Shown here in pieces: positions 7,390-16,580 of a stretch of DNA of 43,780 nucleotides. The stretch is taken from assembly GCA_024682075.1 (NCBI GenBank), contig JAIKZQ010000009.1, positions 1 to 43,780 on the forward strand. Direction: 5' to 3'. The DNA is from Lachnospiraceae bacterium. Its GTDB lineage: Bacteria; Bacillota; Clostridia; Lachnospirales; Lachnospiraceae. The translations under genes and the position numbers were made by a program. Under the pieces are notes generated by a model. It was not told the origin of the DNA, did no database searches, and saw only the letters and a program-made list of their open reading frames with translations. Each line of letters begins with the position of its first letter. Positions within the stretch are counted from its first letter, which is position 1.

Positions 7390-8426
7390 TGGCTGAAAAT
7401 ATTATGATAAACAGCCTCGTTCCTCCCACATGGAACAGGCTGAAAGTAAATGAAGCATTTGTGGAACTTCCCGAAAAGATCAATATGATCTCTCAGGATG
7501 AAGGGGTTGTCCCTGCGGATGATGCCGGGGCGGATGCATGGAATATTGAGACCGGATGCGGTGATGAGCTTTCCGCGTATCTGAACGCTCAGGGAATAAA
7601 ACCTCTGACAGCCGCTGCAAACTCCGAAGAGCTTTTCGTTGTAAAGCCTGCATTTACTGCCGATTCGGCACAGGTACTCTGCTTCGATGCTACGGAGGGA
7701 AAGACACTGAACATTCTCACGGATCTGTCTTCCGGAGACGATGTGCAGGGAACCGGGGTATTCAGGATCCTGATAAGGGCACGCGAAAACTCCGTGGTGA
7801 ATCTTACACAGATCTTACGCCCCGGAAAGGGACTCAGACTGATAAACGACATCGGAACGCAGGTGTCGGATAAGGCAAAGGTGAACCTGGTACAGGTATT
7901 TACCGGTGGCAGCGACATATATGCAGGATACAGATCAGAACTTTCCGGAGAAGATGCTTTCGCGGACTGCAGGATCGGACTTGTAAGAGGTGAGAACGAG
8001 ACCCTCGACATGAATTATGTCATGAAGCACCTGGCACCACGTTCGAAGTCCGAGATAAACGTAAGCGGCGCTCTTTCAAACGGAGCAAAGAAGACATTCA
8101 GGGGCACGATCGATTTCGTGAGAGGCTGTGCCGGTGCCGAAGGCGCGGAAAACGAGAGCATCCTGATACTTGACGATACTGTCATAAACAAGACGGTGCC
8201 GCTCATCCTCTGTACCGAGGAAAATGTGGCCGGAAGTCACGGTGCATCTATAGGAAAGCCCGCAGAAGAGATGCTCTACTACATGATGAGCAGGGGCATC
8301 GACAGAAAAAGAGCTCTTGAGATACTTGAAAGAGCATCACTGACCGCGGCAGCTGCGCATATCGAAAATGCCGATGCACTTGAATACGTGATGAACATTA
8401 TTGATGAGAACAGAGAAGATGACTGA
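7386..8426 (+). CDS. sufD: SufD-like Fe-S assembly protein
   Basis: A SufB/SufD family protein of 346 residues, partner of SufB in the SufBC2D complex. The C-terminal signature GSHGASIGKPAEEMLYYMMS (about 282-301) includes the conserved His found in SufD. It is shorter and more divergent than SufB, as usual. The start is ATG 7386 or the adjacent ATG 7389; both overlap the sufB stop, so translation is probably coupled. The 3' end overlaps sufS. Confidence 0.93.
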   Translation: MMAENIMINSLVPPTWNRLKVNEAFVELPEKINMISQDEGVVPADDAGADAWNIETGCGDELSAYLNAQGIKPLTAAANSEELFVVKPAFTADSAQVLCFDATEGKTLNILTDLSSGDDVQGTGVFRILIRARENSVVNLTQILRPGKGLRLINDIGTQVSDKAKVNLVQVFTGGSDIYAGYRSELSGEDAFADCRIGLVRGENETLDMNYVMKHLAPRSKSEINVSGALSNGAKKTFRGTIDFVRGCAGAEGAENESILILDDTVINKTVPLILCTEENVAGSHGASIGKPAEEMLYYMMSRGIDRKRALEILERASLTAAAAHIENADALEYVMNIIDENREDD

Positions 8427-9654
8427 GATTCAAATGCGTGAAAAAGTACAGGAATACAGGAAGCTTTTTCCTCTCCTTTCGAAGGATATCGCTTATCTGG
8501 ATAATGCGGCAACGACGCAGAAGCCTTTGCCTGTCCTTGATGCCGTAAGAAAATATTACGAAGAGGATAATGCGAATCCTTTCAGGGGTGTCTACGATCT
8601 CAGCGAAAGAGCAACTGAGAGGTACGAAAACGCCAGGGCAAAGACTGCTGCATTCATAAATGCGGATGGTCCGGAGAACATAGTATTCGTGCGGAATGCT
8701 TCCGAAGCACTCAATCTCCTTGCGTATTCATGGTGCGGGGATAATCTGAACGAAGGCGACGAGATAGTCGTCTCCGTAATGGAGCATCATTCCGATTTTC
8801 TGCCCTGGAAGCACATGGCAGAGAAAAAGAAGGCGCGCATTGTAAGGCTCGATCCCGATGAAAACGGTTATATATCCGATGAAACACTTGATAATGTCCT
8901 GTCGGAAAAGACCAGGATCGTCGCACTGACACAAGTGTCAAATGTTCTCGGAAGAGTAAATGACATAAAGCATATCGCGGAAAAAGTCCACCGGGCCGGA
9001 GCTCTCATTTCGGTCGACGGAGCACAGAGCGTTCCTCATATGAAGGTGGATGTGAAGGATCTGGATTGCGATTTTCTTTCTTTTTCCGGACATAAGATGT
9101 TCGCCCCGATGGGCATCGGTGTGCTGTACGGCAGGAAGGAACTTCTGGATGCGATGAGTCCCTTCATGTACGGCGGCGAGATGATACAGACTGTTCACTG
9201 GGACAGGGTGACGTATGCCGAGACTCCGCATAAGTTCGAGGCCGGAACGGTCAATGTCGGTGGCGCGGTCGGTCTGGATGCGGCGATTGATTTCATAAAC
9301 AGTGTCGGATGGGAACTGATCGAAACCCGTGAAGAGGTGCTCACCAAAAGAGCCATGCTCGGAATGAAGGACACCTCTGGCATCTCGGTGCTCGGATCCG
9401 GTGACTGGAAGGATCATAAGGGGATCGTGACATTTCTCGTTGATGGCGTGCATCCGCATGATACCGCCGACATCCTCGGAAGAGCCGGTGTCTGTGTCAG
9501 AGCGGGTCATCACTGTGCACAGCCTTTGATGGATTACCTTGGCGTGAAGTCGACCTGCAGGGTAAGTTTTGCGTTTTATAATACCGAAGAAGAAGTCGAC
9601 AGGTTCCTGGAGGAACTTTCCAAAGTAAGAGGACTCATGGGATATGGAAAATAA
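8419..9654 (+). CDS. sufS: SufS, group II cysteine desulfurase
   Basis: A PLP-dependent enzyme that removes sulfur from cysteine and passes it to SufU. The N-terminus contains the family sequence YLDNAATTQKP. The PLP lysine lies in SFSGHKMFAPMGIGVLYG (about residue 226), and HHCAQPLM is present. The catalytic Cys is in KSTCRVSFAFYNTEEEVD (about residue 380). I chose ATG 8419, which overlaps the sufD stop; the longer frame from TTG 8401 adds six unlikely residues, and ATG 8434 is an alternative. The stop overlaps sufU by 11 nt. Confidence 0.96.
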   Translation: MTEIQMREKVQEYRKLFPLLSKDIAYLDNAATTQKPLPVLDAVRKYYEEDNANPFRGVYDLSERATERYENARAKTAAFINADGPENIVFVRNASEALNLLAYSWCGDNLNEGDEIVVSVMEHHSDFLPWKHMAEKKKARIVRLDPDENGYISDETLDNVLSEKTRIVALTQVSNVLGRVNDIKHIAEKVHRAGALISVDGAQSVPHMKVDVKDLDCDFLSFSGHKMFAPMGIGVLYGRKELLDAMSPFMYGGEMIQTVHWDRVTYAETPHKFEAGTVNVGGAVGLDAAIDFINSVGWELIETREEVLTKRAMLGMKDTSGISVLGSGDWKDHKGIVTFLVDGVHPHDTADILGRAGVCVRAGHHCAQPLMDYLGVKSTCRVSFAFYNTEEEVDRFLEELSKVRGLMGYGK

Positions 9655-10078
9655 GACGTTTTACAATGAGGTGGTCACCGATCACAATATGCATCCGCTT
9701 CACAAGCATGAGATCACCGATCCGGACCTGGTGCTGGATGGCGTGAATCCTTCATGCGGTGACGAGATAAGCCTTCAGCTTAAAGTCATAGGCGGCATCA
9801 TCACGGACGGTTCCTTTGTCGGTGACGGATGTGCGGTATCCCAGGCTTCCGCGGACATAATGCTCGAGCTCATAATAGGCAAGCCCGTTGATGAGGCAAA
9901 AAGGCTCTCTGCACTTTTCCTTAAGATGATAAAGAGCGAGGCCACCGAAGAAGAGATAGAAGAACTCGAAGAAGCCGGCGCACTTGAAGACATTTCCCAT
10001 ATGCCCGCAAGAGTAAAATGTGCGGTGCTGGGATGGCGCACCCTTGATGAGATGATCGAAAGGCTCGATAAAAAGTGA
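9644..10078 (+). CDS. sufU: SufU, zinc-dependent sulfurtransferase
   Basis: A 144-residue SufU that accepts persulfide from SufS and passes it to SufBCD. The zinc/sulfur-transfer ligands of the family are visible: Cys38 and Asp40 in SCGDE, Cys63 in GDGCAVSQAS and Cys126 in VKCAVLGWRTL. The GDGCA loop insertion pattern separates SufU from IscU. Its TGA overlaps the GTG start of the next gene (10075), which points to translational coupling. Confidence 0.96.
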   Translation: MENKTFYNEVVTDHNMHPLHKHEITDPDLVLDGVNPSCGDEISLQLKVIGGIITDGSFVGDGCAVSQASADIMLELIIGKPVDEAKRLSALFLKMIKSEATEEEIEELEEAGALEDISHMPARVKCAVLGWRTLDEMIERLDKK

Positions 10079-11490
10079 CTTCTCTTTATGAAGAACTTAA
10101 GAAGTATTCGGAATCCGGAATATACCCCTGCCATATGCCCGGGCATAAGAGAAAAGATTTCGGATACTTTCCTGCGGGTTTTTCTTCGGTAGACTTCACG
10201 GAAGCGGAGGGGCTTGATGACCTTCACGATCCTTCCGGGATCATTCTCGATGCGCAGAAAAAAGCTGCATCGGTTTTGGGTGCCGATGAGACTTTCTTTC
10301 TTATAAACGGAAGCACAGCGGGGATCCTTGCTGCAGTGAGTGCATGTACCGGGAAAGGCGGCAGGATCATCCTGGTAAGGAACTGCCACAGATCCGCTTA
10401 TAACGCGATCTATCTGAGGGACCTGGTTCCCTCGTATATATGGCCTGAGACTGTAGAGGGACTTTCTATCGCAGATGCGGCAGGCACAGATGAAGTAAGG
10501 GCGGCACTTGATGCTGCACCGGATGCGCAGGCTGTCCTGATAGTATCGCCTACTTATGAAGGAAGGCTGGCTGACATTGCCGGCATTGCAGAGGCTGTTC
10601 ACGAAAGAGGGATCCCCCTCATAGTGGATGAGGCCCACGGCGCACATCTTTCTTTTGCTGAGGGAAGCCCTTTTGATGCGATCAGGAACGGAGCCGACAT
10701 AGCGATCCAGTCGGTCCACAAGACACTTCCCGCGCCCACACAGACTTCGGTTCTGTCGGTAAAAGGAGATCTTGTCGACAGGGAAAAACTGAGACGGTTT
10801 CTAAGCATTTACCAGTCGAGTTCCCCGTCATATCCTTTCATGGCAATGATCGACGGCTGCATCGGATATATGGCGGAAAACGCAGGACTGGTCCCTTCGC
10901 TTTGCGATAATTTCGAAAAACTGTTAAATCGCCTTGAAGTATGTGATAAACTTATCTTTAGGCCTTCTGTGACCGAACTTAAGGAGGGCAGGGCAGACTA
11001 CGGGAAGCTTCTCATCTGCTCGGGCTCATCCGGATTAAACGGCGTGCAGATTGCCGGGATCTTAAGGAAAAAATACGGAATTGAGACCGAAATGGCCTGT
11101 CCGGGATTTGTTCTGGCGATGTTTACCGTATGCGATGACACCGACGGCTTTGACAGAGTGGCCGAGGCGATCATAGACCTTGACGGAAGTCTCGAAGCCC
11201 ATGGGGCCGACACCGCGGATGAAGATTTGACGAACGGATATCCTAAGGTTTCGGGCATCATGAATCTCTCGGATGCGATCGATTCCGAAAAAGAAGACAT
11301 ACCGCTTGAAAGATCGGCGGGACGCATCTGCGGAAGCCTGATATCGATGTATCCGCCGGGAACCCCTATCCTGGTGCCCGGAGAGGAGATATCGGAAGAT
11401 GCAAGGGACTTTATCCTGAATTGCATTTCCGAAGGCTTGAACATAAAAGGGATCGGAGACGGCAGGATCTCCGTTGTGAAAAATGGCTAA
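10075..11490 (+). CDS. Orn/Lys/Arg decarboxylase family protein (YaaO-like)
   Basis: A fold-type I PLP enzyme of the short Orn/Lys/Arg decarboxylase group, 471 residues. The N-terminus carries PCHMPGHKRKDFG, and the active-site region has VDEAHGAHLSF (about 183-193) and SVHKTLPAPTQTS with the PLP lysine (about 215-227). A smaller C-terminal domain with YPPGTPILVPGEEI is typical. It would make a diamine such as cadaverine or agmatine, but the substrate is not decidable here. Bacillus yaaO has the same position ahead of yaaR-holB. It starts at GTG 10075, overlapping the sufU stop, and its end overlaps the next gene by 8 nt. Confidence 0.92.
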   Translation: MTSLYEELKKYSESGIYPCHMPGHKRKDFGYFPAGFSSVDFTEAEGLDDLHDPSGIILDAQKKAASVLGADETFFLINGSTAGILAAVSACTGKGGRIILVRNCHRSAYNAIYLRDLVPSYIWPETVEGLSIADAAGTDEVRAALDAAPDAQAVLIVSPTYEGRLADIAGIAEAVHERGIPLIVDEAHGAHLSFAEGSPFDAIRNGADIAIQSVHKTLPAPTQTSVLSVKGDLVDREKLRRFLSIYQSSSPSYPFMAMIDGCIGYMAENAGLVPSLCDNFEKLLNRLEVCDKLIFRPSVTELKEGRADYGKLLICSGSSGLNGVQIAGILRKKYGIETEMACPGFVLAMFTVCDDTDGFDRVAEAIIDLDGSLEAHGADTADEDLTNGYPKVSGIMNLSDAIDSEKEDIPLERSAGRICGSLISMYPPGTPILVPGEEISEDARDFILNCISEGLNIKGIGDGRISVVKNG

Positions 11491-12082
11491 GATCATATGT
11501 CTGCTCGGCGCAAGCTGCACGGGCAAGGACACAATTTATAAGAGACTTCTTTCCGATGAGTCACTGGGCCTTGTCCCTCTTGTGACTTATACAACGCGCC
11601 CCAAGAGGGCAGGTGAACAGGAGGGAAGGGAGTATCATTTCACGGATGAGGACGGATTCCGCGCACTGATGGATTCCGGCAAGGTCATCGAGGACAGGTC
11701 GTATGACACGGTCTACGGTCTGTGGAGATATTTTACCGTGGATGACGGGACCTTTGATAAGGACGGCAGGAACGTTATCGCCGCTGCGGGAACACTGCCC
11801 GCATATATCAAGCTTCGTGATTACTTTGGTGAGGATAATACATGTCCTGTCATGATAGAAACCGATGACGGGATCCGGCTTGAAAGAGCAATGCGCCGGG
11901 AGAAGAAGCAGGCTGCGCCCAGGTACAAGGAAATGTGCCGCAGGTTCATCACCGATTCGGAGGACTTTGCGGAAGAGAAGTTAAAGGCAGCAGGCGTGAC
12001 TAACATCTTCATGAACAATGAAGATCTGGATAAATGCATCGGTGAGATAGCTGAGTTTATCAGGAACCTGTCCGGAAACTGA
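11483..12082 (+). CDS. Guanylate kinase-like protein
   Basis: A 199-residue P-loop nucleotide kinase. The loop is GASCTGKDT (about 9-17), unlike the usual GPSGVGKGT of Gmk. The GMP-binding segment is recognisable (TYTTRPKRAGEQEGREYHF, about 34-52), followed by a YGLWRYF stretch in place of the usual YYGT. Guanylate kinase activity is possible but unproven, and this looks like a divergent paralogue. In Bacillus the equivalent position between yaaO and yaaR holds thymidylate kinase (and yaaQ). It overlaps the decarboxylase gene by 8 nt. Confidence 0.8.
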   Translation: MAKIICLLGASCTGKDTIYKRLLSDESLGLVPLVTYTTRPKRAGEQEGREYHFTDEDGFRALMDSGKVIEDRSYDTVYGLWRYFTVDDGTFDKDGRNVIAAAGTLPAYIKLRDYFGEDNTCPVMIETDDGIRLERAMRREKKQAAPRYKEMCRRFITDSEDFAEEKLKAAGVTNIFMNNEDLDKCIGEIAEFIRNLSGN

Positions 12083-12107
12083 CAAGGCGGTTCTTTAGAG
12101 GACTTCA

Positions 12108-12548
12108 ATGGATCTAAGAGTAAACCAGGTCAATCAAACACAGACGGACATGCCGCTTCAGAAGGTTCAGGAATCGGACGGAAGCTTCAAGTTCATGCTG
12201 GCCAGCAACATCGAGGAAGCGGAACTGGCGGGCCGTCTCAATACGCTCATGGAGCAGATAGATTCCGAGGGCAAGAAACTCGCCAAGCGCCGTGATGTCA
12301 AGGACATGCGGCATTACCGCGCACTGGTGAAGGATTTCCTGAATGAGATAGTGACCCATTCACATGCTTTTTCGAGAGAGAATTTCCTCGACAGAAAGGG
12401 ACGCCACAGGGTTTACGGGATCATAAGACTGGTTGATGACAATCTGGATCAGCTCGCCCAGGAACTGATGAAGGACGAGAAAGATAATCTGGAGATACTT
12501 AACAAGATCGGTGAGATAAAGGGACTGCTGCTGGACATCTTCACCTGA
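12108..12548 (+). CDS. yaaR: YaaR-like protein (DUF327)
   Basis: A 146-residue, mostly helical, charged protein resembling the YaaR/DUF327 family (central [15 protein letters not shown] and C-terminal [12 protein letters not shown]). Its function is not established in the family. The position immediately before holB is conserved across Firmicutes and supports the call. A GAGGA ribosome site lies 6-10 nt before ATG 12108. Confidence 0.85.
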   Translation: MDLRVNQVNQTQTDMPLQKVQESDGSFKFMLASNIEEAELAGRLNTLMEQIDSEGKKLAKRRDVKDMRHYRALVKDFLNEIVTHSHAFSRENFLDRKGRHRVYGIIRLVDDNLDQLAQELMKDEKDNLEILNKIGEIKGLLLDIFT

Positions 12549-12575
12549 TTTCTTCAACTGACATGGAGGCGTAAA

Positions 12576-13568
12576 GTGCCGAAGCTCAAGGACATAATAG
12601 GACAGGATCTGATCAGGAAGCAGATCATCGAATCGATCACAAACGACCGCGTATCCGGCGGATACATCCTTACCGGTGAAAAGGGATCCGGCAAGGAATT
12701 CATTGCTTCCGTCTTCGCGCAGATGCTGGTGTGCGAGAACATGACGGGCGATGCGTGCGGAGAGTGCCATTCCTGCAAGCAGGCCGAAAGTCATTCTCAT
12801 CCGGACATCAAATATGTGGTTCATGAAAAACCCAATTCCATAAGTGTCGATGAAGTAAGGGAGCAGATCTGCGATGACATATCGCTGAAGCCGTATCAGT
12901 CATCACGCAAGATCTACATAGTCGGCGAAGCGGACAAGCTCACTCCGCAGGCACAGAATGCACTGCTCAAGAGCCTTGAAGAGGCTCCCGATTATGTTGT
13001 CATCATGCTTCTTGCGTCCAATATCAACATGATGCTTCCGACCGTCAGGTCACGCTGCATCACCTGGGATCTTAAGCCCGTTCCTTCGGATGTTCTCAAG
13101 AAATATCTGATGAAAGAACTGCAGGTTCCGGATTACAGGGCCGATGTGGCAATTGCATTTGCACAGGGCAACCTCGGCAAGGCAAGGGACATGGCGGCAA
13201 GCGATGATTTTTCTGCAATGCAGGCAGCTGCACAGTCCGTGGTCAAGAATGCAAGGGAAGACTCGATCGCAGACATGATCGCCCTTGTCAGAAGCCTGTC
13301 GGAATACAAAGTGGATGCAGGTGAATTCCTCGACATGATCACGGTCTGGTACCGTGATGTTCTGCTGTTCAAGGCAACGGGAGAAACTGACAGCCTTGTA
13401 TATAAGGACGATCTGTCCATAATCAGAAAGGTTGCAAGGCGCAGCAGTTATGAGGGCATCGAGGAAGTGCTCGGCGCGATCGTGAGAGCCAAGGAAAGAC
13501 TCAAGGCTAATGTCACTTTTGAAGTGGCGATGGAGCTGCTTTTTGCGGTGATCCAGGAGAACGGATAA
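12576..13568 (+). CDS. holB: DNA polymerase III delta' subunit
   Basis: Clamp-loader subunit, 330 residues, AAA+ fold. P-loop GEKGSGK is at 34-40 (intact, unlike in E. coli delta'). Zinc-module cysteines are at 53, 61, 64 and 67. LLKSLEEAP and the SRC motif (VRSRC, about 152) are sensor/finger signatures. It starts at GTG 12576, behind GGAGGC. Gene order yaaR-holB-ricT is conserved from Bacillus. Confidence 0.94.
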   Translation: MPKLKDIIGQDLIRKQIIESITNDRVSGGYILTGEKGSGKEFIASVFAQMLVCENMTGDACGECHSCKQAESHSHPDIKYVVHEKPNSISVDEVREQICDDISLKPYQSSRKIYIVGEADKLTPQAQNALLKSLEEAPDYVVIMLLASNINMMLPTVRSRCITWDLKPVPSDVLKKYLMKELQVPDYRADVAIAFAQGNLGKARDMAASDDFSAMQAAAQSVVKNAREDSIADMIALVRSLSEYKVDAGEFLDMITVWYRDVLLFKATGETDSLVYKDDLSIIRKVARRSSYEGIEEVLGAIVRAKERLKANVTFEVAMELLFAVIQENG

Positions 13569-13601
13569 CAGGGCTTTTTGAGCCTTTTTTCAGGAGATAA
13601 G

Positions 13602-14876
13602 ATGAAGGTTATAGCAGTAAGATTCAAGAGTAACGGGAAGAGCTATTTTTTCGATCCCGGAGATCTGGAGATAGCAAAGGACGATCACTGCATCGTTGAG
13701 ACTGTAAAGGGCATCGAGTATGCACAGGTCGTAAGCGATGTTCAGGAAGTTGATGATGCCAGGATCCCCGCTCCTCTCCGCAAGATAATGAGAAAGGCTA
13801 CCGAGGCCGATGACAGACAGGTCGAGGAGAATCTTACCAGGGAAAAGAATGCATATAAGATCGCTCAGGAGAAGATCGCCGAGCACGGTCTCGACATGAA
13901 ACTCACCGATGTGGAATATGCTTTTGACAACAGCAAGATCATATTCTTCTTCGTGGCGGAACAGAGAGTTGATTTCAGGGATCTGGTAAAGGATCTTGCA
14001 GGCATCTTCAGGACCAGGATAGAACTCAGGCAGATCGGTGTCAGGGATGAGGCAAGGAGTCTCGGAGGATTCGGCTCATGCGGAAGACCTCTGTGCTGTG
14101 CGGAATTTCTGAGCGATTTCGTTCCCGTCTCGATCAAGATGGCCAAGGAACAGAACCTGTCGCTTAATCCCACCAAGATCTCCGGAGTGTGCGGAAGACT
14201 CATGTGCTGCCTTAAGTATGAGGAGGAAGCATATGAGGAACTCAATTCCACAATGCCCGCACTCGGCGACTATGTCGTTACCACTGACGGAATGAGAGGA
14301 GAGGTCTCGGGCATCAATGTCCTCAGACAGATCGCAAAAGTGCTTGTCGAAGTGGGAGATGACAAGGAACTCAGGGATTATCCCGCAGGCGAGATAACTG
14401 TTCTGCGCAGGAAGAAAGGAAAACGCGGAGGATCCCACATAGGGATCGCTGCCGATGATTCGCCGGAAATGCTGGCACTCCTTGAGGATGAGGCAAGAGA
14501 GATGAAGCCCGAAGCCGAGAAGAATTCCCAGGGACAGGGCCGCGATAACAAAGGCAGGGACGGCCGCGATAACCTTTCATCGGACAGACAGGGCGGCGAG
14601 AAGAAAAACCGACAGGACCGTCAGAAACCTCAGGGCGGCGATAACCGCGACAAAGGCGGAGACAGACAGGGCCGTGAAAACAGGGGCAGGGATGCTGATC
14701 CCCAGGGACAGAAGAAGCAGCCTCATGACAATAACGGATCCGGTGAAAACCGCAGCTCTGATCAGGAAGGTCAGGCAAAGAGTAACAGGAATCATCATCA
14801 CAGAAACCGCGGCAAGGGAGGCCCCAAGCCTTCGGGCGGCGGAGAGAATGCACAAAATGGCACAGGTCAGTCTTAA
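13602..14876 (+). CDS. ricT: RicT/YaaT family protein (PSP1 domain) with long disordered tail
   Basis: A PSP1-domain protein; in Bacillus subtilis RicT (YaaT) joins RicA and RicF in an Fe-S-carrying complex that affects RNase Y-dependent mRNA maturation. Conserved cysteine motifs are GSCGRPLCC (about 158-166) and SGVCGRLMCC (about 195-204). I chose ATG 13602 with AGGAG 6 nt upstream; the frame opens earlier at TTG 13578. The core ends near residue 290. The last ~130 residues are low complexity, rich in Arg, Gly, Asp, Gln and Asn, and end in a His/Arg/Gly-rich stretch. That tail is much longer than in Bacillus RicT and looks RNA-binding or disordered. The 3' end overlaps the next gene. Confidence 0.9.
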   Translation: MKVIAVRFKSNGKSYFFDPGDLEIAKDDHCIVETVKGIEYAQVVSDVQEVDDARIPAPLRKIMRKATEADDRQVEENLTREKNAYKIAQEKIAEHGLDMKLTDVEYAFDNSKIIFFFVAEQRVDFRDLVKDLAGIFRTRIELRQIGVRDEARSLGGFGSCGRPLCCAEFLSDFVPVSIKMAKEQNLSLNPTKISGVCGRLMCCLKYEEEAYEELNSTMPALGDYVVTTDGMRGEVSGINVLRQIAKVLVEVGDDKELRDYPAGEITVLRRKKGKRGGSHIGIAADDSPEMLALLEDEAREMKPEAEKNSQGQGRDNKGRDGRDNLSSDRQGGEKKNRQDRQKPQGGDNRDKGGDRQGRENRGRDADPQGQKKQPHDNNGSGENRSSDQEGQAKSNRNHHHRNRGKGGPKPSGGGENAQNGTGQS

Positions 14877-15597
14877 AGAATCAGAGAGAATAGACGATCT
14901 GCAGAGAGCAGGACTTAAGATCATTCAGGATCCCGGAAGATTTTGTTTCGGAATGGATGCGGTGCTGCTTGCACATTTTACAAATGTACCCGATGATTCA
15001 AATGTACTTGATCTTGGTACCGGAACGGGAATAATTCCGATACTCATGTCAGCTCTTACAAAAGCTGCACATTTATCCGGACTTGAAATTCAGGACGAAA
15101 GCGCCGATATGGCTGACAGAAGTGTCAGATTAAACGGCATTGAAGACCGGGTAACTATAGTAAAGGGTGATATAAAAGAGGCAGGCGGGATCTTTCCCCG
15201 TGCCTCTTTTGACATTATAACGTGTAATCCCCCTTACCTTCAGGGAGGACACGGCATTACAAATCCCGGGGATGCCAAGGCCATAGCCCGTCATGAGATA
15301 TTGTGCACTCTTGAGGATGTTGTGGCAAATGCCGAGGTGCTGCTTAAAACAGGCGGGAAATTCTGCATGGTACACAGACCCTTCAGATTGTCGGAGATCA
15401 TGAACGTGATGCATGAACACCATCTTGAGCCCAAGAGGATGAGACTCGTATATCCGTTTGCGGATCGTGAACCCAATATGGTCCTTATTGAAGGCGTAAG
15501 GGGCGGCAACATGAGGATAGAGGTTGAAAAGCCCCTGATACTGCAGAATCCGGACGGTTCATATACTGATGAAGTAAAAGAGTGGTACGGGTTCTGA
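14857..15597 (+). CDS. tRNA1(Val) (adenine-N6)-methyltransferase-like (TrmN6/YabB)
   Basis: A Rossmann-fold SAM-dependent methyltransferase, about 246 residues. The SAM motif is LDLGTGTGIIPIL (about 49) and the catalytic NPPY is present (about 124), as expected for N6-adenine methylation. The N-terminal SERIDDLQRAGLKIIQ resembles the YabB/TrmN6 family. The open frame extends back to 14674 inside ricT, but the upstream part is only the shadow of the repetitive RicT tail. ATG 14857 fits the family length; ATG 14848 is an alternative. It overlaps ricT by 20 nt and keeps the Bacillus order ricT-yabB-rsmI. Confidence 0.9.
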   Translation: MAQVSLKESERIDDLQRAGLKIIQDPGRFCFGMDAVLLAHFTNVPDDSNVLDLGTGTGIIPILMSALTKAAHLSGLEIQDESADMADRSVRLNGIEDRVTIVKGDIKEAGGIFPRASFDIITCNPPYLQGGHGITNPGDAKAIARHEILCTLEDVVANAEVLLKTGGKFCMVHRPFRLSEIMNVMHEHHLEPKRMRLVYPFADREPNMVLIEGVRGGNMRIEVEKPLILQNPDGSYTDEVKEWYGF

Positions 15598-15616
15598 ACC
15601 CGATACGGAGAGATAA

Positions 15617-16471
15617 ATGAGCGGAATACTGCAATTGTGTGCAACACCCATAGGCAACCTCGGCGACATGTCACCGAGGATATTGGAATGCCTTCAAAAT
15701 ACCGATCTCATAGCGGCCGAAGATACCAGGAACAGCATCAAACTTCTGAATCACTTCGACATCCACACTCCCCTGACCAGCTACCACGAATTCAACAAGG
15801 TTGAAAAGGCATACTCGCTGATAGCTCAGATGCGTGAAGGCAAGAACGTCGCGCTCATCACCGATGCCGGTACCCCCGCCATATCAGATCCGGGAGAGAT
15901 CATCGTGAGGATGTGCATAGAAGCCGGGATCACCGTCACGTCACTTCCCGGTCCCTGCGCCTGCATAACGGCACTTACACTTTCCGGGCTCGATACCAGG
16001 AGATTCGTCTTTGAGGGATTCCTTCCCAGGGAAAAAAAGGATAGAGATAAGGTCTTAAAAAGTCTTGAGAGCGAGACCAGGACAATGATCCTGTACGAGG
16101 CTCCCCATCACCTGAAAGAGACCCTTGACGATCTGTCAACAGCCCTGAAAGAAGGCCCGGAGCGGAAGATCGCCCTTTGCAGGGAACTGACCAAGAAGTT
16201 TGAGGAAGTCCTTCATACCACGATCGGAGCCTCGATCCTCAGATATGAAAATGAAGATCCCAGGGGTGAGTATGTGCTTGTCATTGAAGGAAGAAACCCT
16301 GAGATGATCAGTGCCGAGGAAGCGGCCGTGTGGGAGAGCATGAGCATATCCGAGCATGTTGCCATGTATGTCGGACGCGGGATGGACAGAAAAGAAGCGA
16401 TGAAGGCTGCTGCGGCCGACCGCGGGGTGAGCAAGAGGGACATTTATTCCGCTCTCGAAAAGGAGAAATAA
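15617..16471 (+). CDS. rsmI: 16S rRNA (cytidine-1402-2'-O)-methyltransferase RsmI
   Basis: A tetrapyrrole-methylase-fold enzyme of 284 residues that methylates C1402 of 16S rRNA. Signatures are LCATPIGNLGDMSPR (about 7-21), AAEDTRNS (about 35-42), LITDAGTPAISDPG (about 79-92) and SLPGPCA (about 112-118). It lies 20 nt after the previous gene and is the last gene of the long run that began with sufC. Confidence 0.96.
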   Translation: MSGILQLCATPIGNLGDMSPRILECLQNTDLIAAEDTRNSIKLLNHFDIHTPLTSYHEFNKVEKAYSLIAQMREGKNVALITDAGTPAISDPGEIIVRMCIEAGITVTSLPGPCACITALTLSGLDTRRFVFEGFLPREKKDRDKVLKSLESETRTMILYEAPHHLKETLDDLSTALKEGPERKIALCRELTKKFEEVLHTTIGASILRYENEDPRGEYVLVIEGRNPEMISAEEAAVWESMSISEHVAMYVGRGMDRKEAMKAAAADRGVSKRDIYSALEKEK

Positions 16472-16580
16472 GAGTCCCTGAAACATCGTTTTAATTGCAT
16501 TTTAGCGGCTTTAGTGCTAATCTTTTAAAGGTTTTCACTTAAAATTCCATCATAAATTTATTAAAAGTGAGGTTTTACAA

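Noticed and set aside
14674..14856. N-terminal extension of the methyltransferase inside ricT
   Set aside because: The extension is the second frame of the repetitive RicT tail and does not resemble the methyltransferase family.
16490..16580. Terminator and promoter between rsmI and the MFS gene
   Set aside because: The TTAGC/GCTAA pairing is short and AT-rich, and no pair of boxes matches a promoter well enough to claim, although one is expected here.
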